Source of the DNA: Fictibacillus nanhaiensis
Lineage (GTDB): Bacteria > Bacillota > Bacilli > Bacillales > Fictibacillaceae
Reading direction: 5' to 3'
DNA: 64,000 bases
Assembly: GCA_017052515.1 (NCBI GenBank)
Contig: JAFHKR010000039.1
Span: forward strand, 1,178,001 to 1,242,000
The notes beneath the pieces are model-generated. The model had not been told where the DNA came from. It did no database searches and saw only the letters and a list, made by a program, of their open reading frames with translations. Shown piece after piece: positions 25,712-34,127 of this stretch (positions within the stretch are counted from its first letter, which is position 1; each line of letters opens with the position of its first letter). The translations under genes were made by a program, and so were the position numbers.

Positions 25712-26620
25712 ATGGAAATTAGACATCTTATAACGTTTCAAACCATTGTAGAAGCAGGAAGTTATACAAGAGCTGCTTTGAAGTTAGGTTATACTCAATC
25801 GACTATTACTTCACACATACAGGCGCTTGAACATGAAATCGGTGGGGAGCTTTTTAGTTATGTAAAAAGAAAATTAAAGCTCACTCATTTGGGAAGAGAA
25901 TTAATTCCTTTAGCGGAAGATTTGCTTTCTACCCATGATCAGATTAAGAATATGCGAAGCTCCCAAGAAGTTAAGGGAGTATTAAGAGTGGCTGCACCAG
26001 AATCGTTAACTATTTCAAGATTAAGTCCAATAATAAGAGAATATTCTTTAAAATATCCTGATGTGAAATTGATATTAACTAACGGTACTTGTGGTCAAAA
26101 CCAAGTTGATTTAATTAGTGGACGAGTAGATGTTGCTTTAATGGTTTACCCAGAATTAAAGCTTGAAAAATGCACTCATTATGTTTTATCTGAGGAGAAG
26201 ATCGTCTTAGTAAGTAGTAATGATGGTCCCGATCATTTTGATGAGAATAAAATTGATACCACCAATCAATTTTTCATAACAAATGAAGAGGGCTGTAGTT
26301 ATAGGACAATGTTTGAAAAGCATCTCATAAAACATGGTATTCATCACTTTCAAACGATGGAGTTGTGGAGTATAGAAGCCATTAAACAGACTGTCATGAG
26401 CGGAATTGGATTTTCAGTTTTACCATATATTACAGTAAAAGAAGAAGTAGAAAATGGAAAGCTAAAAATATTAGGTCATTCTGAAACGTTAGATCCAATC
26501 TATTCTCATTTGCTAGTAAAGAAGAAAAAATGGATGACACCATCAGTAGCAGTTTTTGTTGAACTTGTTTTAAATTCGTTTAGTGAAAATGCATATTTAA
26601 ATACTAAATCCCTTAAGTAA
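25712..26620 (+). CDS. LysR-family transcriptional regulator
   Basis: The 302-aa protein has an N-terminal winged helix (residues 1-60, FQTIVEAGSYTRAALKLGYTQSTITSHIQALE) and a periplasmic-binding-like effector domain (residues 88-290, GVLRVAAPESLTISRLSPI). AAGGAG lies 8 nt upstream of the ATG. It is divergent from the LysE exporter, which is its probable target. It is closer to the CysL/YwfK-type architecture than to LysG of Corynebacterium. Confidence 0.87.
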   Translation: MEIRHLITFQTIVEAGSYTRAALKLGYTQSTITSHIQALEHEIGGELFSYVKRKLKLTHLGRELIPLAEDLLSTHDQIKNMRSSQEVKGVLRVAAPESLTISRLSPIIREYSLKYPDVKLILTNGTCGQNQVDLISGRVDVALMVYPELKLEKCTHYVLSEEKIVLVSSNDGPDHFDENKIDTTNQFFITNEEGCSYRTMFEKHLIKHGIHHFQTMELWSIEAIKQTVMSGIGFSVLPYITVKEEVENGKLKILGHSETLDPIYSHLLVKKKKWMTPSVAVFVELVLNSFSENAYLNTKSLK

Positions 26621-26821
26621 GGAGTTTGGCTTTCTATTTGTTTTAACAAAGGTTTCTTCACAATGGATACACTAGTTTCATTAAATAACCTCCTACAGTA
26701 TTACGTCATTTTTTTAACTTGATGACTTGTATATACCTAATTAAATGATTAAGTTATAGAGATAACCGTGAGTCAAATGCTCATCCTTAAACTTTACCAT
26801 ATTCTGTATTATGATAGTCAC

Positions 26822-26860
26822 AAAAAACAACATTAACATATATGTCAATGTTGTTTTTTC
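26822..26860. terminator. Bidirectional terminator
   Basis: AAAACAACATT pairs with AATGTTGTTTTTT around a 12-nt loop. It lies between the LysR gene and the convergent deacetylase gene. Confidence 0.88.
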
Positions 26861-26914
26861 ATTTCTTACTTAAATTATGGATGGAAGCTAAAATTCAACC
26901 ATATCTTATTAAAA

Positions 26915-27703
26915 TCAATTTTTATTAATATTAAACATTGGATGTATTTTAATTTCATCTAGGAATTGATCGTATTTAGGATGGGATTTTAGTATTTCAT
27001 CTACTTTGACTATTTCATATCCATTCTCTTTTAACTTTGGAAGGATGGTCTTAAGTGCTTCGACTGTTTGTTGGCGATTTCCACCAGAATCATGTAACAA
27101 GATTATATCTCCACACTTAATATGATTTAACACGTGATTTACAATATAACCAACTCCTGGATTTGTCCAATCGCGGGAATCTTGATGCCACGACCACAAG
27201 ATGATTTTGTAGCCTTCTTTTTTAAGAACATTTATTGTATTGATCGTAACGGTTCCACCTGGTGGTCGGAATAGTTTAATGTAGTTCTTATGCATGTGAG
27301 GGTCTATCAGTGTTTCAGTTTTAGTTACCTCATTTAGTACTCGTTCACTGGAGATATTGTGAAAACTTGGATGATTATATGTGTGATTTGCTATCTCATG
27401 CCCTTCGGTTAGTTCTCTTTCTACAATTTCGGGATATTGTTTCATACGTTTTCCTGTTAAGAAGAAGGTAGCATGAACACCATTCTCTTTTAAAACATCT
27501 AAAATCTGAGGAGTATACAGAGGATCCGGTCCGTCATCAAAAGTAATAGCTACTTGCTTATTTTGATTAGGAACCTCCCATATAACATCGCCTCTATCTT
27601 CAATTTGAAATCGATTAATGATTTCTGCATGCGTTACATTTGAAAAAAATAAACATCCTATTAACAAAAATAAAAAAGATAAACGTATTTCTTTAGATAT
27701 CAT
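26915..27703 (-). CDS. Secreted polysaccharide deacetylase (NodB domain)
   Basis: The 262-aa protein has a signal peptide or anchor at residues 6-24, then a complete carbohydrate esterase 4 domain. AITFDDGPDPLYTP holds the catalytic Asp and metal Asp, ANHTYNHPSF holds the two metal histidines, RPPGG follows, then WSWHQDSRDW and DIILLHDSGGNR. It probably removes acetyl groups from peptidoglycan or another N-acetylglucosamine polymer outside the cell, as PdaA-like proteins do. The start at 27703 has GAGG 6 nt upstream; the longer TTG start overlaps that site. Confidence 0.9.
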   Translation of the reverse strand: MISKEIRLSFLFLLIGCLFFSNVTHAEIINRFQIEDRGDVIWEVPNQNKQVAITFDDGPDPLYTPQILDVLKENGVHATFFLTGKRMKQYPEIVERELTEGHEIANHTYNHPSFHNISSERVLNEVTKTETLIDPHMHKNYIKLFRPPGGTVTINTINVLKKEGYKIILWSWHQDSRDWTNPGVGYIVNHVLNHIKCGDIILLHDSGGNRQQTVEALKTILPKLKENGYEIVKVDEILKSHPKYDQFLDEIKIHPMFNINKN

Positions 27704-27869
27704 CCTATACCTCAATTTCTAATTAGTCATTCTTTTAGTATATTGAAAATCATTTATAATAAGTCAATGTTTTTAAATGTCTGCCTAGCAATGTATACCA
27801 GGATAATTTTAATTTATTCATGCATACTATATAAGCCAGTAATCATTACAAATTAAGAGGAAGTTAAGA

Positions 27870-28373
27870 ATGAAAACGATATTAAAACTACTTGCTTATA
27901 TTTTGATAATAAATTTAGTAGCATGTAGCACATCGCAAAGTAGCAGAAGCTCTAAAGAAGGTACCTTTCAAAATCTCAACTACTCAGAAAACGGCATAAG
28001 AGAGTTAGGTTATGACAAAAGCTATGATAGTGGACTTTCTTCAATAATAAAAACAAGAGTTAATCATATAAAACATATCCATGAATCAACAGTTGTTTTA
28101 GCTAATAATTTAATTCTAATAGGAATCAAACCAGACAAAAAAGCCCAAAAAAAAGTGCTTTATAAAAGAATAAATAGTGAGGTTAGAAAAATATCATCTG
28201 AGAAAAATATTCAAGTGATAACAGATAAAAAAATTTTTAATCGTATTCAATCTATTGATAGCTATCTTAAAGCTGGTAGACCTTACTCCAAAGTCAAGAC
28301 TGATGTAGATGATTTATTAATTGATATCGAGATAAAAGCTCATGATTTAAGCGGCATTTTTCATTACTCATAA
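27870..28373 (+). CDS. YhcN/YlaJ-family sporulation lipoprotein
   Basis: The 167-aa protein has the lipobox LVAC at residues 16-19 and a mature part with the YhcN/YlaJ layout: HIHESTVVLANNLILIGIKPD, KKVLYKRINSEVRKISSEKNIQVITDKKIFNRIQSID. In Bacillus these lipoproteins occur in the inner spore membrane. GAGGAAG precedes the ATG. The DUF421 gene follows 45 nt later, so the pair may be one sporulation-stage transcript; no sigma-G promoter was proven. Confidence 0.82.
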   Translation: MKTILKLLAYILIINLVACSTSQSSRSSKEGTFQNLNYSENGIRELGYDKSYDSGLSSIIKTRVNHIKHIHESTVVLANNLILIGIKPDKKAQKKVLYKRINSEVRKISSEKNIQVITDKKIFNRIQSIDSYLKAGRPYSKVKTDVDDLLIDIEIKAHDLSGIFHYS

Positions 28374-28418
28374 TTTAAACATTAAAATAGAAAAAAATAT
28401 TATTTTGCGAGGAACAAG

Positions 28419-29126
28419 ATGGACTTTCTAACCCATAATATACTGATTTTTGTATCTGGATTTTTGTTTTTAAAATTTACCGGAAAAAAAGCAATCTCGC
28501 AGATGCATACTTTTGACCTGCTATTTATCATCGTTATTGGTAACTCGATCAGCCAACCATTGCAGAAAAGTAATGTGTGGGTGGCCATTCTTTATACGCT
28601 GATTTTTGTTCTTCTCTACAAATTCTTTATGTATATTTCTTTAAATAACAAATTGAGATGGATTCTATATGAAAGCCCTACTGTATTGATTCGAAATGGG
28701 GATATAGATAGGAAGGGACTAAAAAAAGTCAGGCTGCCCGTCGATGAACTTCTCGCACAGCTTCGTGAGAAAGGTTATAGTGATACAAAAAATATTGCCA
28801 TCGCACTCCTGGAGGATTCTGGAAAAATAAGTGTAATACCAAAAGAGAAATATCGTCCTGTACAACCAAATGACTTAAAGCTAAAGGTTCAAAAAGAATA
28901 TATCCCAATTCCTGTTGTCATGGATGGTCAAATTTTAGATCATAATCTCAAATATTTAAACTTGAATCGAGACTGGCTGAACAAAAAAATCCATAATAAA
29001 AATGCAGACTTAAAAGACATCATTTTAGCAACAGTTTCCCCGTCAGGAACACTCTTTATAGACACAAACAATCCTCATAATGAAGATAAAGGATTTTATT
29101 CATATAAACCAGGAGAAGATAATTAA
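28419..29126 (+). CDS. DUF421 membrane protein, YetF-like
   Basis: The 235-aa protein has three N-terminal membrane helices (residues 5-25, 37-55, 60-80). Two soluble domains follow, with GKKAISQMHTFDLLFIIVIGNSISQPL, LLYESPTVLIRNGDI-like wording and LRWILYESPTVLIRNGD. This is the YetF/YkjA/YrbG (DUF421) family. Members are found in spore membranes and in transposon-borne spore heat-resistance operons, which fits the adjacent spore lipoprotein gene. The molecular function is unknown. GCGAGGAAC lies 3-6 nt before the ATG. Confidence 0.85.
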   Translation: MDFLTHNILIFVSGFLFLKFTGKKAISQMHTFDLLFIIVIGNSISQPLQKSNVWVAILYTLIFVLLYKFFMYISLNNKLRWILYESPTVLIRNGDIDRKGLKKVRLPVDELLAQLREKGYSDTKNIAIALLEDSGKISVIPKEKYRPVQPNDLKLKVQKEYIPIPVVMDGQILDHNLKYLNLNRDWLNKKIHNKNADLKDIILATVSPSGTLFIDTNNPHNEDKGFYSYKPGEDN

Positions 29127-29554
29127 ATTATTTCCGATTATAATTATAGAAAAAATTGCAATTTACACACAAAAAAAGAACACCAGGAATCGGAGAGAAA
29201 ACTAGTGTTCTAACAGCTCTAAGTAGATAGAGCTATGTTTTCTCTTTCACCCTTTTAAAAATCCACTCAGCTTTATTTGTTATTGTATCTCATTTTAGTT
29301 TATTTTTACGAACGCCAAAAAATCAAAAGCTAATTGCTGATTGTATAGGTGGATTATGAATTGTGCTTTTGTTAATATTGTTGCTTTTTACGGGTCGTGT
29401 TAGCGGAGATCTCGTTTCTGGATGTTTAGGAGAAAACAAGACGAACCACATCACACTATGATAAGTCTTTCATGCTCGTGTATGTACTTATCACTTGCCC
29501 AATCGGTTGGTAAGATCTTTTAAAATCTTATCATTCGGCAAAAGTGTAATTTTA
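29127..29554. other. Gene-free stretch with two hairpins
   Basis: AGAACACCAG (29177-29186) and CTAGTGTTCT (29202-29211) form a hairpin followed by seven T on the minus strand. AGCTCT and AGAGCT near 29215-29235 form a second. The minus strand just after the DUF4261 stop has a short protein-like frame (KITLLPNDKILKDLTNRLGK), possibly a frameshifted tail of that gene. Nothing else is supported. Confidence 0.4.
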
Positions 29555-30289
29555 CTAAATGGTCTTTTCTAGTGGGGACAGGTTGAACATGCCATAAGGA
29601 TTAAAGAACATGTCATCTTCTTCATATCTATTATCTTCAATGTAGCGAATCATATATCGTGGAGAGTCCTCTTCCAAACTGAAAGTTTCCCCATCTTTAA
29701 AAGTTGATCGATCTACTAATTGATAAAGATTAAAATCATTTAATAAATCTGCAGCATCATCTGCCGGTATTACAGAAGGTACTGCAACGTCAGGTAATCC
29801 GAACGACTTCATTCCACACGAATAGAAAATTTCTTCATCGCCAATGAGAGTAACAAAATGAGAATATATCGGAAATACATCTTGATCGTTGAACAGTTGA
29901 AACCAAGCTTCTTTCGTATGTGCTATACCTGATGTCTCAATTTTCACAGCTAATCCCCCTGCTTTTAACAAAGCCGTTCCGACATCTATGAGTTCGTTTA
30001 AGCCATCAAGGCTGTTCTTATTTGCAAAAACATATACGATGAAGGTATGCTTATCAATTTCTTCTAAAAGAGTCTCTGCAAAGGTATTTCCACCCGCATA
30101 GATAAAAGCTTCTTTTAGATTTGAATCTTGTTCATAAACTTCTACCTCAAAACCTATGTTTTTATCACCATTATGAATAATGGAACCCGCTAATAAATAT
30201 CCTTCACCCTTAGATGCTACAGCCTGTATTAATTCGGTTCTACTTTTCCATTGGCCTGGTATACCAATAACAACTTCTGCTTCATTCAT
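29555..30289 (-). CDS. DUF4261-domain protein
   Basis: The 244-aa cytoplasmic protein from ATG 30289, with AAAGGAAG 7 nt upstream, begins EAEVVIGIPGQWKSRTELIQA. It contains GLAVKIETSGIAHTKEAWFQLF and a C-terminal acidic segment (YEEDDMFFNPYGMFNL). The pattern matches the DUF4261 family, whose members are often near SMI1/KNR4-type proteins; one such gene lies at 33657. The function is unknown. A short frame beyond the stop may be a lost C-terminus. Confidence 0.7.
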   Translation of the reverse strand: MNEAEVVIGIPGQWKSRTELIQAVASKGEGYLLAGSIIHNGDKNIGFEVEVYEQDSNLKEAFIYAGGNTFAETLLEEIDKHTFIVYVFANKNSLDGLNELIDVGTALLKAGGLAVKIETSGIAHTKEAWFQLFNDQDVFPIYSHFVTLIGDEEIFYSCGMKSFGLPDVAVPSVIPADDAADLLNDFNLYQLVDRSTFKDGETFSLEEDSPRYMIRYIEDNRYEEDDMFFNPYGMFNLSPLEKTI

Positions 30290-30353
30290 TTGAACACTTC
30301 CTTTAAATTTATTTCTAATGTCTAATAACAACTATGTTTTCCAATGATACATT

Positions 30354-30394
30354 AAAAAGAGCACTACTCCTTACTGGAGAAATGCACCCGTTCG
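30354..30394. repeat. Dispersed hairpin repeat, short form
   Basis: AAAAAGAGCACTACTCC...GGAGAAATGCACCCGTTCG has the stem and right end, and lies between two minus-strand genes of the accessory strip. Confidence 0.6.
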
Positions 30395-30521
30395 TAATAT
30401 AAGGTTAGCCAGAATTTCTGGTTGACCTTTTTGTGGAATAACACAAAAACTGCCATATAAACTAGTTAAAAAGGTTTGATAAACAAATCAGAAAAACAAA
30501 ATACCAAAAGTATCAATTCAA

Positions 30522-31037
30522 TTATTCTTCCGTTATTAATCCATCATCAAAAGGAATATTTTGAAACACGGATTGACCAAATTTATTATAGGTAATCCTT
30601 ATTGAACTGATATCACTATTCCATTCATAATCGTTTAGTTCTACTCTTAATACTAATGAAAATTCTTCGTCTGGTTTGAAACCCTTCACAGGAAGTAATG
30701 TTTTAACTATCCCTTCTTTAATTGCATCTTCCTCATGATATGTTCCACAATCAATCTTACTGATATATGGTTTAATTAAAATTTGATTATCCACTTTTGC
30801 AATCATTGTTCCATCTTTTTTTATAAATTCTACTTTTTCAAGTGAAGGATTACCAATGCCTTCCCACCTAAAACGATAACATAAATAAACAACTTTTCTT
30901 TCGTTAAGAAGTTCTTTTCCAACTGTTACGTGAGTTAACTTCTCAAATTCACCATTATTACTTACGTAATGATATGTCCAAATAATACTAATAATAAATA
31001 AAAATATGATGACCCACATTATAAGATTTTTCTTCAT
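30522..31037 (-). CDS. Membrane-anchored protein with extracellular beta domain, unknown
   Basis: The 171-aa protein has one N-terminal membrane anchor (residues 4-24) and an outside domain that reads as alternating beta strands (VVYLCYRFRWEGIGNP, EFSLVLRVELNDYEWNSDISSIRITYN). Two cysteines (in YLCYRF and KIDCGTYHEE) could form a disulfide. No family is recognised. Its ATG overlaps the stop of a 48-codon frame upstream (ATGA), suggesting coupling. A repeat copy follows its stop. Confidence 0.6.
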   Translation of the reverse strand: MKKNLIMWVIIFLFIISIIWTYHYVSNNGEFEKLTHVTVGKELLNERKVVYLCYRFRWEGIGNPSLEKVEFIKKDGTMIAKVDNQILIKPYISKIDCGTYHEEDAIKEGIVKTLLPVKGFKPDEEFSLVLRVELNDYEWNSDISSIRITYNKFGQSVFQNIPFDDGLITEE

Positions 31038-31180
31038 TTAACCTTCCCTCTGATGGTTTCAATTAGATAATTGATCAGCCTTTTTACAACTTTATTACCT
31101 AGTTCAACAATCCTGCCATTTAGTAGCAAAGAGCGATCACCCTTAACTTTCGATATAACAAGATACACAATAATTGGCAT
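31034..31180 (-). CDS. Possible 48-aa gene coupled to the anchored protein
   Basis: The frame from ATG 31180 encodes 48 aa with a hydrophobic start (PIIVYLVISKVKGD) and a basic amphipathic end (KRLINYLIETIRGKVK). Its TGA overlaps the next gene's ATG in a 4-nt ATGA, an arrangement rarely produced by chance. No convincing ribosome binding site precedes it, and a stop lies just upstream in frame. It could be the tail of a truncated gene or a leader peptide. Confidence 0.4.
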   Translation of the reverse strand: MPIIVYLVISKVKGDRSLLLNGRIVELGNKVVKRLINYLIETIRGKVK

Positions 31181-31250
31181 TACATTGCTCAGGGCTTAAA
31201 AGGTTTAAGTGTATATAATGCATTGGCTTAATGAACAAACGTCACGTTAA

Positions 31251-31520
31251 TCACTTATATATTGTCAGGATGGATAGAAAAATACTTATAACGGCTGAAG
31301 TAAATAAGACGACAGAAGTTAAAAGATTTCTCCTAAATTTAATAGCATATGCACAAAAAAAGATTGCCGCAGCTAATTTGGAGCAGCTTTGGAAATAAGC
31401 ATACTTAGAAAAAAATGAACTGCTAAAAATAATTGAAATAAGTAATGTTACAGAAATTAGTATTTTAAACCACAAAGGCTCTTTTAGGAATTGTTTAACC
31501 ATAAATTTTATCCTCTGCAT
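31251..31520 (-). CDS. Small membrane protein, unknown
   Basis: The 89-aa protein has three hydrophobic segments (residues 18-35, 46-60, 65-86) with a basic N-terminus (QRIKFMVKQFLKEP). Either ATG 31520 (AGGGAG 11 nt upstream) or ATG 31502 (AGAGG 9 nt upstream) may be used. No family is recognised. It lies in the accessory strip between two genes followed by the dispersed repeat. Confidence 0.5.
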   Translation of the reverse strand: MQRIKFMVKQFLKEPLWFKILISVTLLISIIFSSSFFSKYAYFQSCSKLAAAIFFCAYAIKFRRNLLTSVVLFTSAVISIFLSILTIYK

Positions 31521-31684
31521 AACGGTATAACTCCCTTCAAAGCACTTTCGTTTCTAATTAAAAATATGATGTATTTTTGAAAAGTAATACATACTTCCTA
31601 ATCTTAGAGTGAATTTATTTATTCCCTCATAAACATCACCCACACTTAAGAGGTGTATGTCCACCAATTAGAAATTATTTATCC

Positions 31685-31772
31685 TTCTTCATCAATCCTG
31701 CTCGTTTGTTCAATAAGTTCCATAATAAAGGCGTTAATCCTTCTTGGATTAACGCACCCGATTGTGGAAGAT
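31685..31772. repeat. Dispersed hairpin repeat, full copy
   Basis: Left end CTTCTTCATCAATCCTGCTCG, TTTGTTCAATAAG, then the perfect stem GCGTTAATCC/GGATTAACGC and right end ACCCGATTGTGGAAG. It lies just after the acetyltransferase gene at 31840. Confidence 0.8.
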
Positions 31773-31839
31773 CATTATTGAAAGAAAACATCCTTTAGTT
31801 CAAAGGATACTAAAATCAAAGAGTAAGATCCGTAGCCTG

Positions 31840-32379
31840 TCAATGTCTTAAGGCATCATAAATCGAATAATCCACTTCACCTGAGATATTTGCCATACCA
31901 TATTCACACAACTCCATAGCCATCAAATTCTCCTCAGAAGGCGGAAGATTTTTCTTGGAGGCATATATTCCGAATTCAGTTGATGTTTTAAATCCAAAGC
32001 GTTGATAGTAACGATAATCTCCTTCAACAATTATTCCCTTAAATCCCATTTTAGCAGCCAATTTAATCCCTTCCTCCAACATATACTTACCAACACCCTG
32101 ACGTTGATGATTAATTGCTACTGAAACTGGTGATAACATCAATATCTCATTTTCATACTTATTACTAATTGGAAGTTTTGAAAGGATGAAGTGTCCTATA
32201 ATCACACCTTCTTCCTCAACAACTAAATCAAGCTGGGGAATGTAATAGTGTTTTTCTCGGATCTCTCTTACTAAAGCTTTTTCAACTACTCCGTCCGTAA
32301 AATTGGTATTTTTGAATATCTCATATACAAAGTCTTCAATTAAACTATATTCTTCTTTATTAACTAATCTCATTTTCAT
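31840..32379 (-). CDS. GNAT-family N-acetyltransferase (YhbS-like)
   Basis: The 179-aa protein from ATG 32379, with GGAGG 7 nt upstream, has a canonical GNAT fold. It has LMLSPVSVAINHQRQGVGKYMLEEGIK as the beta-4/acetyl-CoA loop (residues 80-105), and VEGDYRYYQRFGFKTSTEFGI and a C-terminal MAMEL as in the YhbS subgroup. The substrate is unknown. A full copy of the dispersed hairpin repeat follows the gene. Confidence 0.85.
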   Translation of the reverse strand: MKMRLVNKEEYSLIEDFVYEIFKNTNFTDGVVEKALVREIREKHYYIPQLDLVVEEEGVIIGHFILSKLPISNKYENEILMLSPVSVAINHQRQGVGKYMLEEGIKLAAKMGFKGIIVEGDYRYYQRFGFKTSTEFGIYASKKNLPPSEENLMAMELCEYGMANISGEVDYSIYDALRH

Positions 32380-32400
32380 TAATACACCTCCAATGTTACT

Positions 32401-32450
32401 AATAAAAAGCACAACTTTTGCTGCAGAATCGCACCCGTTTGTTGAACAAG
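32401..32450. repeat. Dispersed hairpin repeat, short form
   Basis: AATAAAAAGCACAACTTTTG...GCACCCGTTTGTTGAACAAG keeps the right end, but the stem is weak. It lies after the HNH gene. Confidence 0.6.
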
Positions 32451-32478
32451 AAAATGAATTATTCTTCTTTGAATACTT

Positions 32479-33504
32479 TTAACAAAGGCTAGTATTTAAA
32501 ATACGTTCTTTTAATTGTTCAATTGTTAAATACTCTCCATTTTCTTTACGGTGAAGCATCGCATGGCAGTTTGGACAAATAGGGATTAGATCTTTTACGG
32601 GATCAACAATGTAGCCCTGCTGTATTTCGTGAAGTGGCTTAATGTGATGGACATGAATGAAATCTTTTCCTACATCACCATATGTCGTTTCAAAGTTTAA
32701 ATCACATACCTGACATTGAACTCCATAATGCTCCATACATTTCTTGCGGGCAATAGGGTTACGTTCATATCCATTGACTGTTATAGTTTTACATTGTCCT
32801 TCTTCTAACGTTTCAGCATCTTCTTCCGGATAATAACCTTTAGTTAAATCTTTTTCAAAGAAGGACATGATATAATCCCGTAGTTCACCTGTAAGTTTCA
32901 TTGAACCTTGAATATTGCCCTTTAAACCATGATTACGTAATTTCTCAAGAGATAACCCAGTAGTATCTGCCTCATCTATAAAGCGAATTCGAGTCCAATT
33001 CCATTTTTTAGAATCCTCAAATTTCTCTTTATCTAACCAAAACATTTTATTGTAGTAAACATCGCTACGTCGAACTGTACCCTCTATTACTTCAACTTTA
33101 TAACGTACTTTACGAACATTACCCGATACATACAAAAATAATAAATCTCCATTTTCATAATTAAAAGAGCGTTTCCAATCCAATATTTCATATTGACTAA
33201 ATGCACCTTCTAGGTCATATTCGCTTGGATTAGCAGGCACCAACCAAATACGACGAGCATTGTGATGATCTCTTTCTTCAAGTTCTACACGACGCTTGGA
33301 TGCCATTGCAATAGGTGCAACAAATCGATATTCGTCTTCCTCTTTAGTGTATGGAATGTTATATACATAGCCACGTTCAATGGGGTCATAGCACTTAGAT
33401 ATTGTTGTGTTCATTTGCTCTGCTAGGAATCTAGCTGCTTCTTGAATATTTGTTGCTTCAAACAAAACCTTATCATTTTTAAAAATAGTAATAGGAGTTG
33501 CCAT
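32479..33504 (-). CDS. HNH endonuclease with PUA/EVE-like domain, candidate modification-dependent nuclease
   Basis: The 341-aa protein has three parts. Residues 1-60 resemble a small modular DNA-binding segment (FEATNIQEAARFLAEQ). Residues 80-180 have the pattern of an EVE/PUA-like base-reading domain: RIWLVPANPSEYDLEGAF, ILDWKRSFNYENGDLLFLYVSG, YKVEVIEG. Residues 240-335 hold an HNH nuclease: CQVCDLNF, VHHIKPLHEI, DLIPICPNCHAMLH, i.e. two CxxC zinc pairs and the HH catalytic pair. EVE-like plus HNH fusions are known candidates for type IV restriction of modified DNA. No methylase is nearby, which fits a modification-dependent enzyme. Confidence 0.78.
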   Translation of the reverse strand: MATPITIFKNDKVLFEATNIQEAARFLAEQMNTTISKCYDPIERGYVYNIPYTKEEDEYRFVAPIAMASKRRVELEERDHHNARRIWLVPANPSEYDLEGAFSQYEILDWKRSFNYENGDLLFLYVSGNVRKVRYKVEVIEGTVRRSDVYYNKMFWLDKEKFEDSKKWNWTRIRFIDEADTTGLSLEKLRNHGLKGNIQGSMKLTGELRDYIMSFFEKDLTKGYYPEEDAETLEEGQCKTITVNGYERNPIARKKCMEHYGVQCQVCDLNFETTYGDVGKDFIHVHHIKPLHEIQQGYIVDPVKDLIPICPNCHAMLHRKENGEYLTIEQLKERILNTSLC

Positions 33505-33560
33505 ATATTTACCTCTTTCTTATGTACTTTTAATTGAAATTTTTTAGTTGTTTATTCGAA

Positions 33561-33642
33561 TCTTCTTCAACAATTGCTACTTTATTTCAATAAAAAAGAG
33601 CATTTCTCCTTCTTGAAGAAATGCACCCGATTGCTGAATAAT
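33561..33642. repeat. Dispersed hairpin repeat, full copy with a different stem
   Basis: Left end TCTTCTTCAACAATTGCT, then GCATTTCTCC/GAAGAAATGC stem and right end ACCCGATTGCTGAATAA. It lies after the SMI1 gene; the T-run on the minus strand makes it terminator-like. Confidence 0.75.
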
Positions 33643-33656
33643 GATCCAGCTATTAA

Positions 33657-34127
33657 TTATGATTTCTCCATTGACTCTTGCAATGTATTTAATAAAAATT
33701 CTCCAAAGCTTCCTGCTTCAACTTCAAAATTTTGTTCTTTAATCGGTAATCCACTAACAAAAGAAACAACCTCAGCATTATCATCATATTGATTCTGTAC
33801 TTTGGAACAATCTAAACATAAATACACCCCATCATACCCTGTGAAGTAAAAGCAAATTAAATGATTTGGTAAGCCTTCCTCTCGTCTAAAGTGTTTTGTA
33901 ATCCATGTCATACTTGGAACTCCATTTTCTTCAATTCCCAAACCGTAAATTTCTTCTCCAAAAATATCTCCAAGACCATACTTCTTCAAAAAAAGTCTAT
34001 AACTCATCGGGAATTTTACATTTAATGCTGCTTCAGCAGAATCAATTATTTGTTCTTTAATTTCTCCAATAAAATCTGCATCATCTGAGTGATCCTCGAT
34101 TATTTCAAACGCTTTATTTATTATCAT
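33657..34127 (-). CDS. SMI1/KNR4 (SUKH-1) family protein
   Basis: The 156-aa protein contains AEAALNVKFPMSYRLFLKKYGLGDIFGEEIYGLG and a C-terminal SFGEFLLNTL, the hallmark regions of the SUKH superfamily. In bacteria many members are immunity proteins against contact-dependent or polymorphic toxins. No toxin partner is seen here, so it may be an orphan immunity gene or have another role. It is followed by a repeat copy. Confidence 0.87.
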   Translation of the reverse strand: MIINKAFEIIEDHSDDADFIGEIKEQIIDSAEAALNVKFPMSYRLFLKKYGLGDIFGEEIYGLGIEENGVPSMTWITKHFRREEGLPNHLICFYFTGYDGVYLCLDCSKVQNQYDDNAEVVSFVSGLPIKEQNFEVEAGSFGEFLLNTLQESMEKS

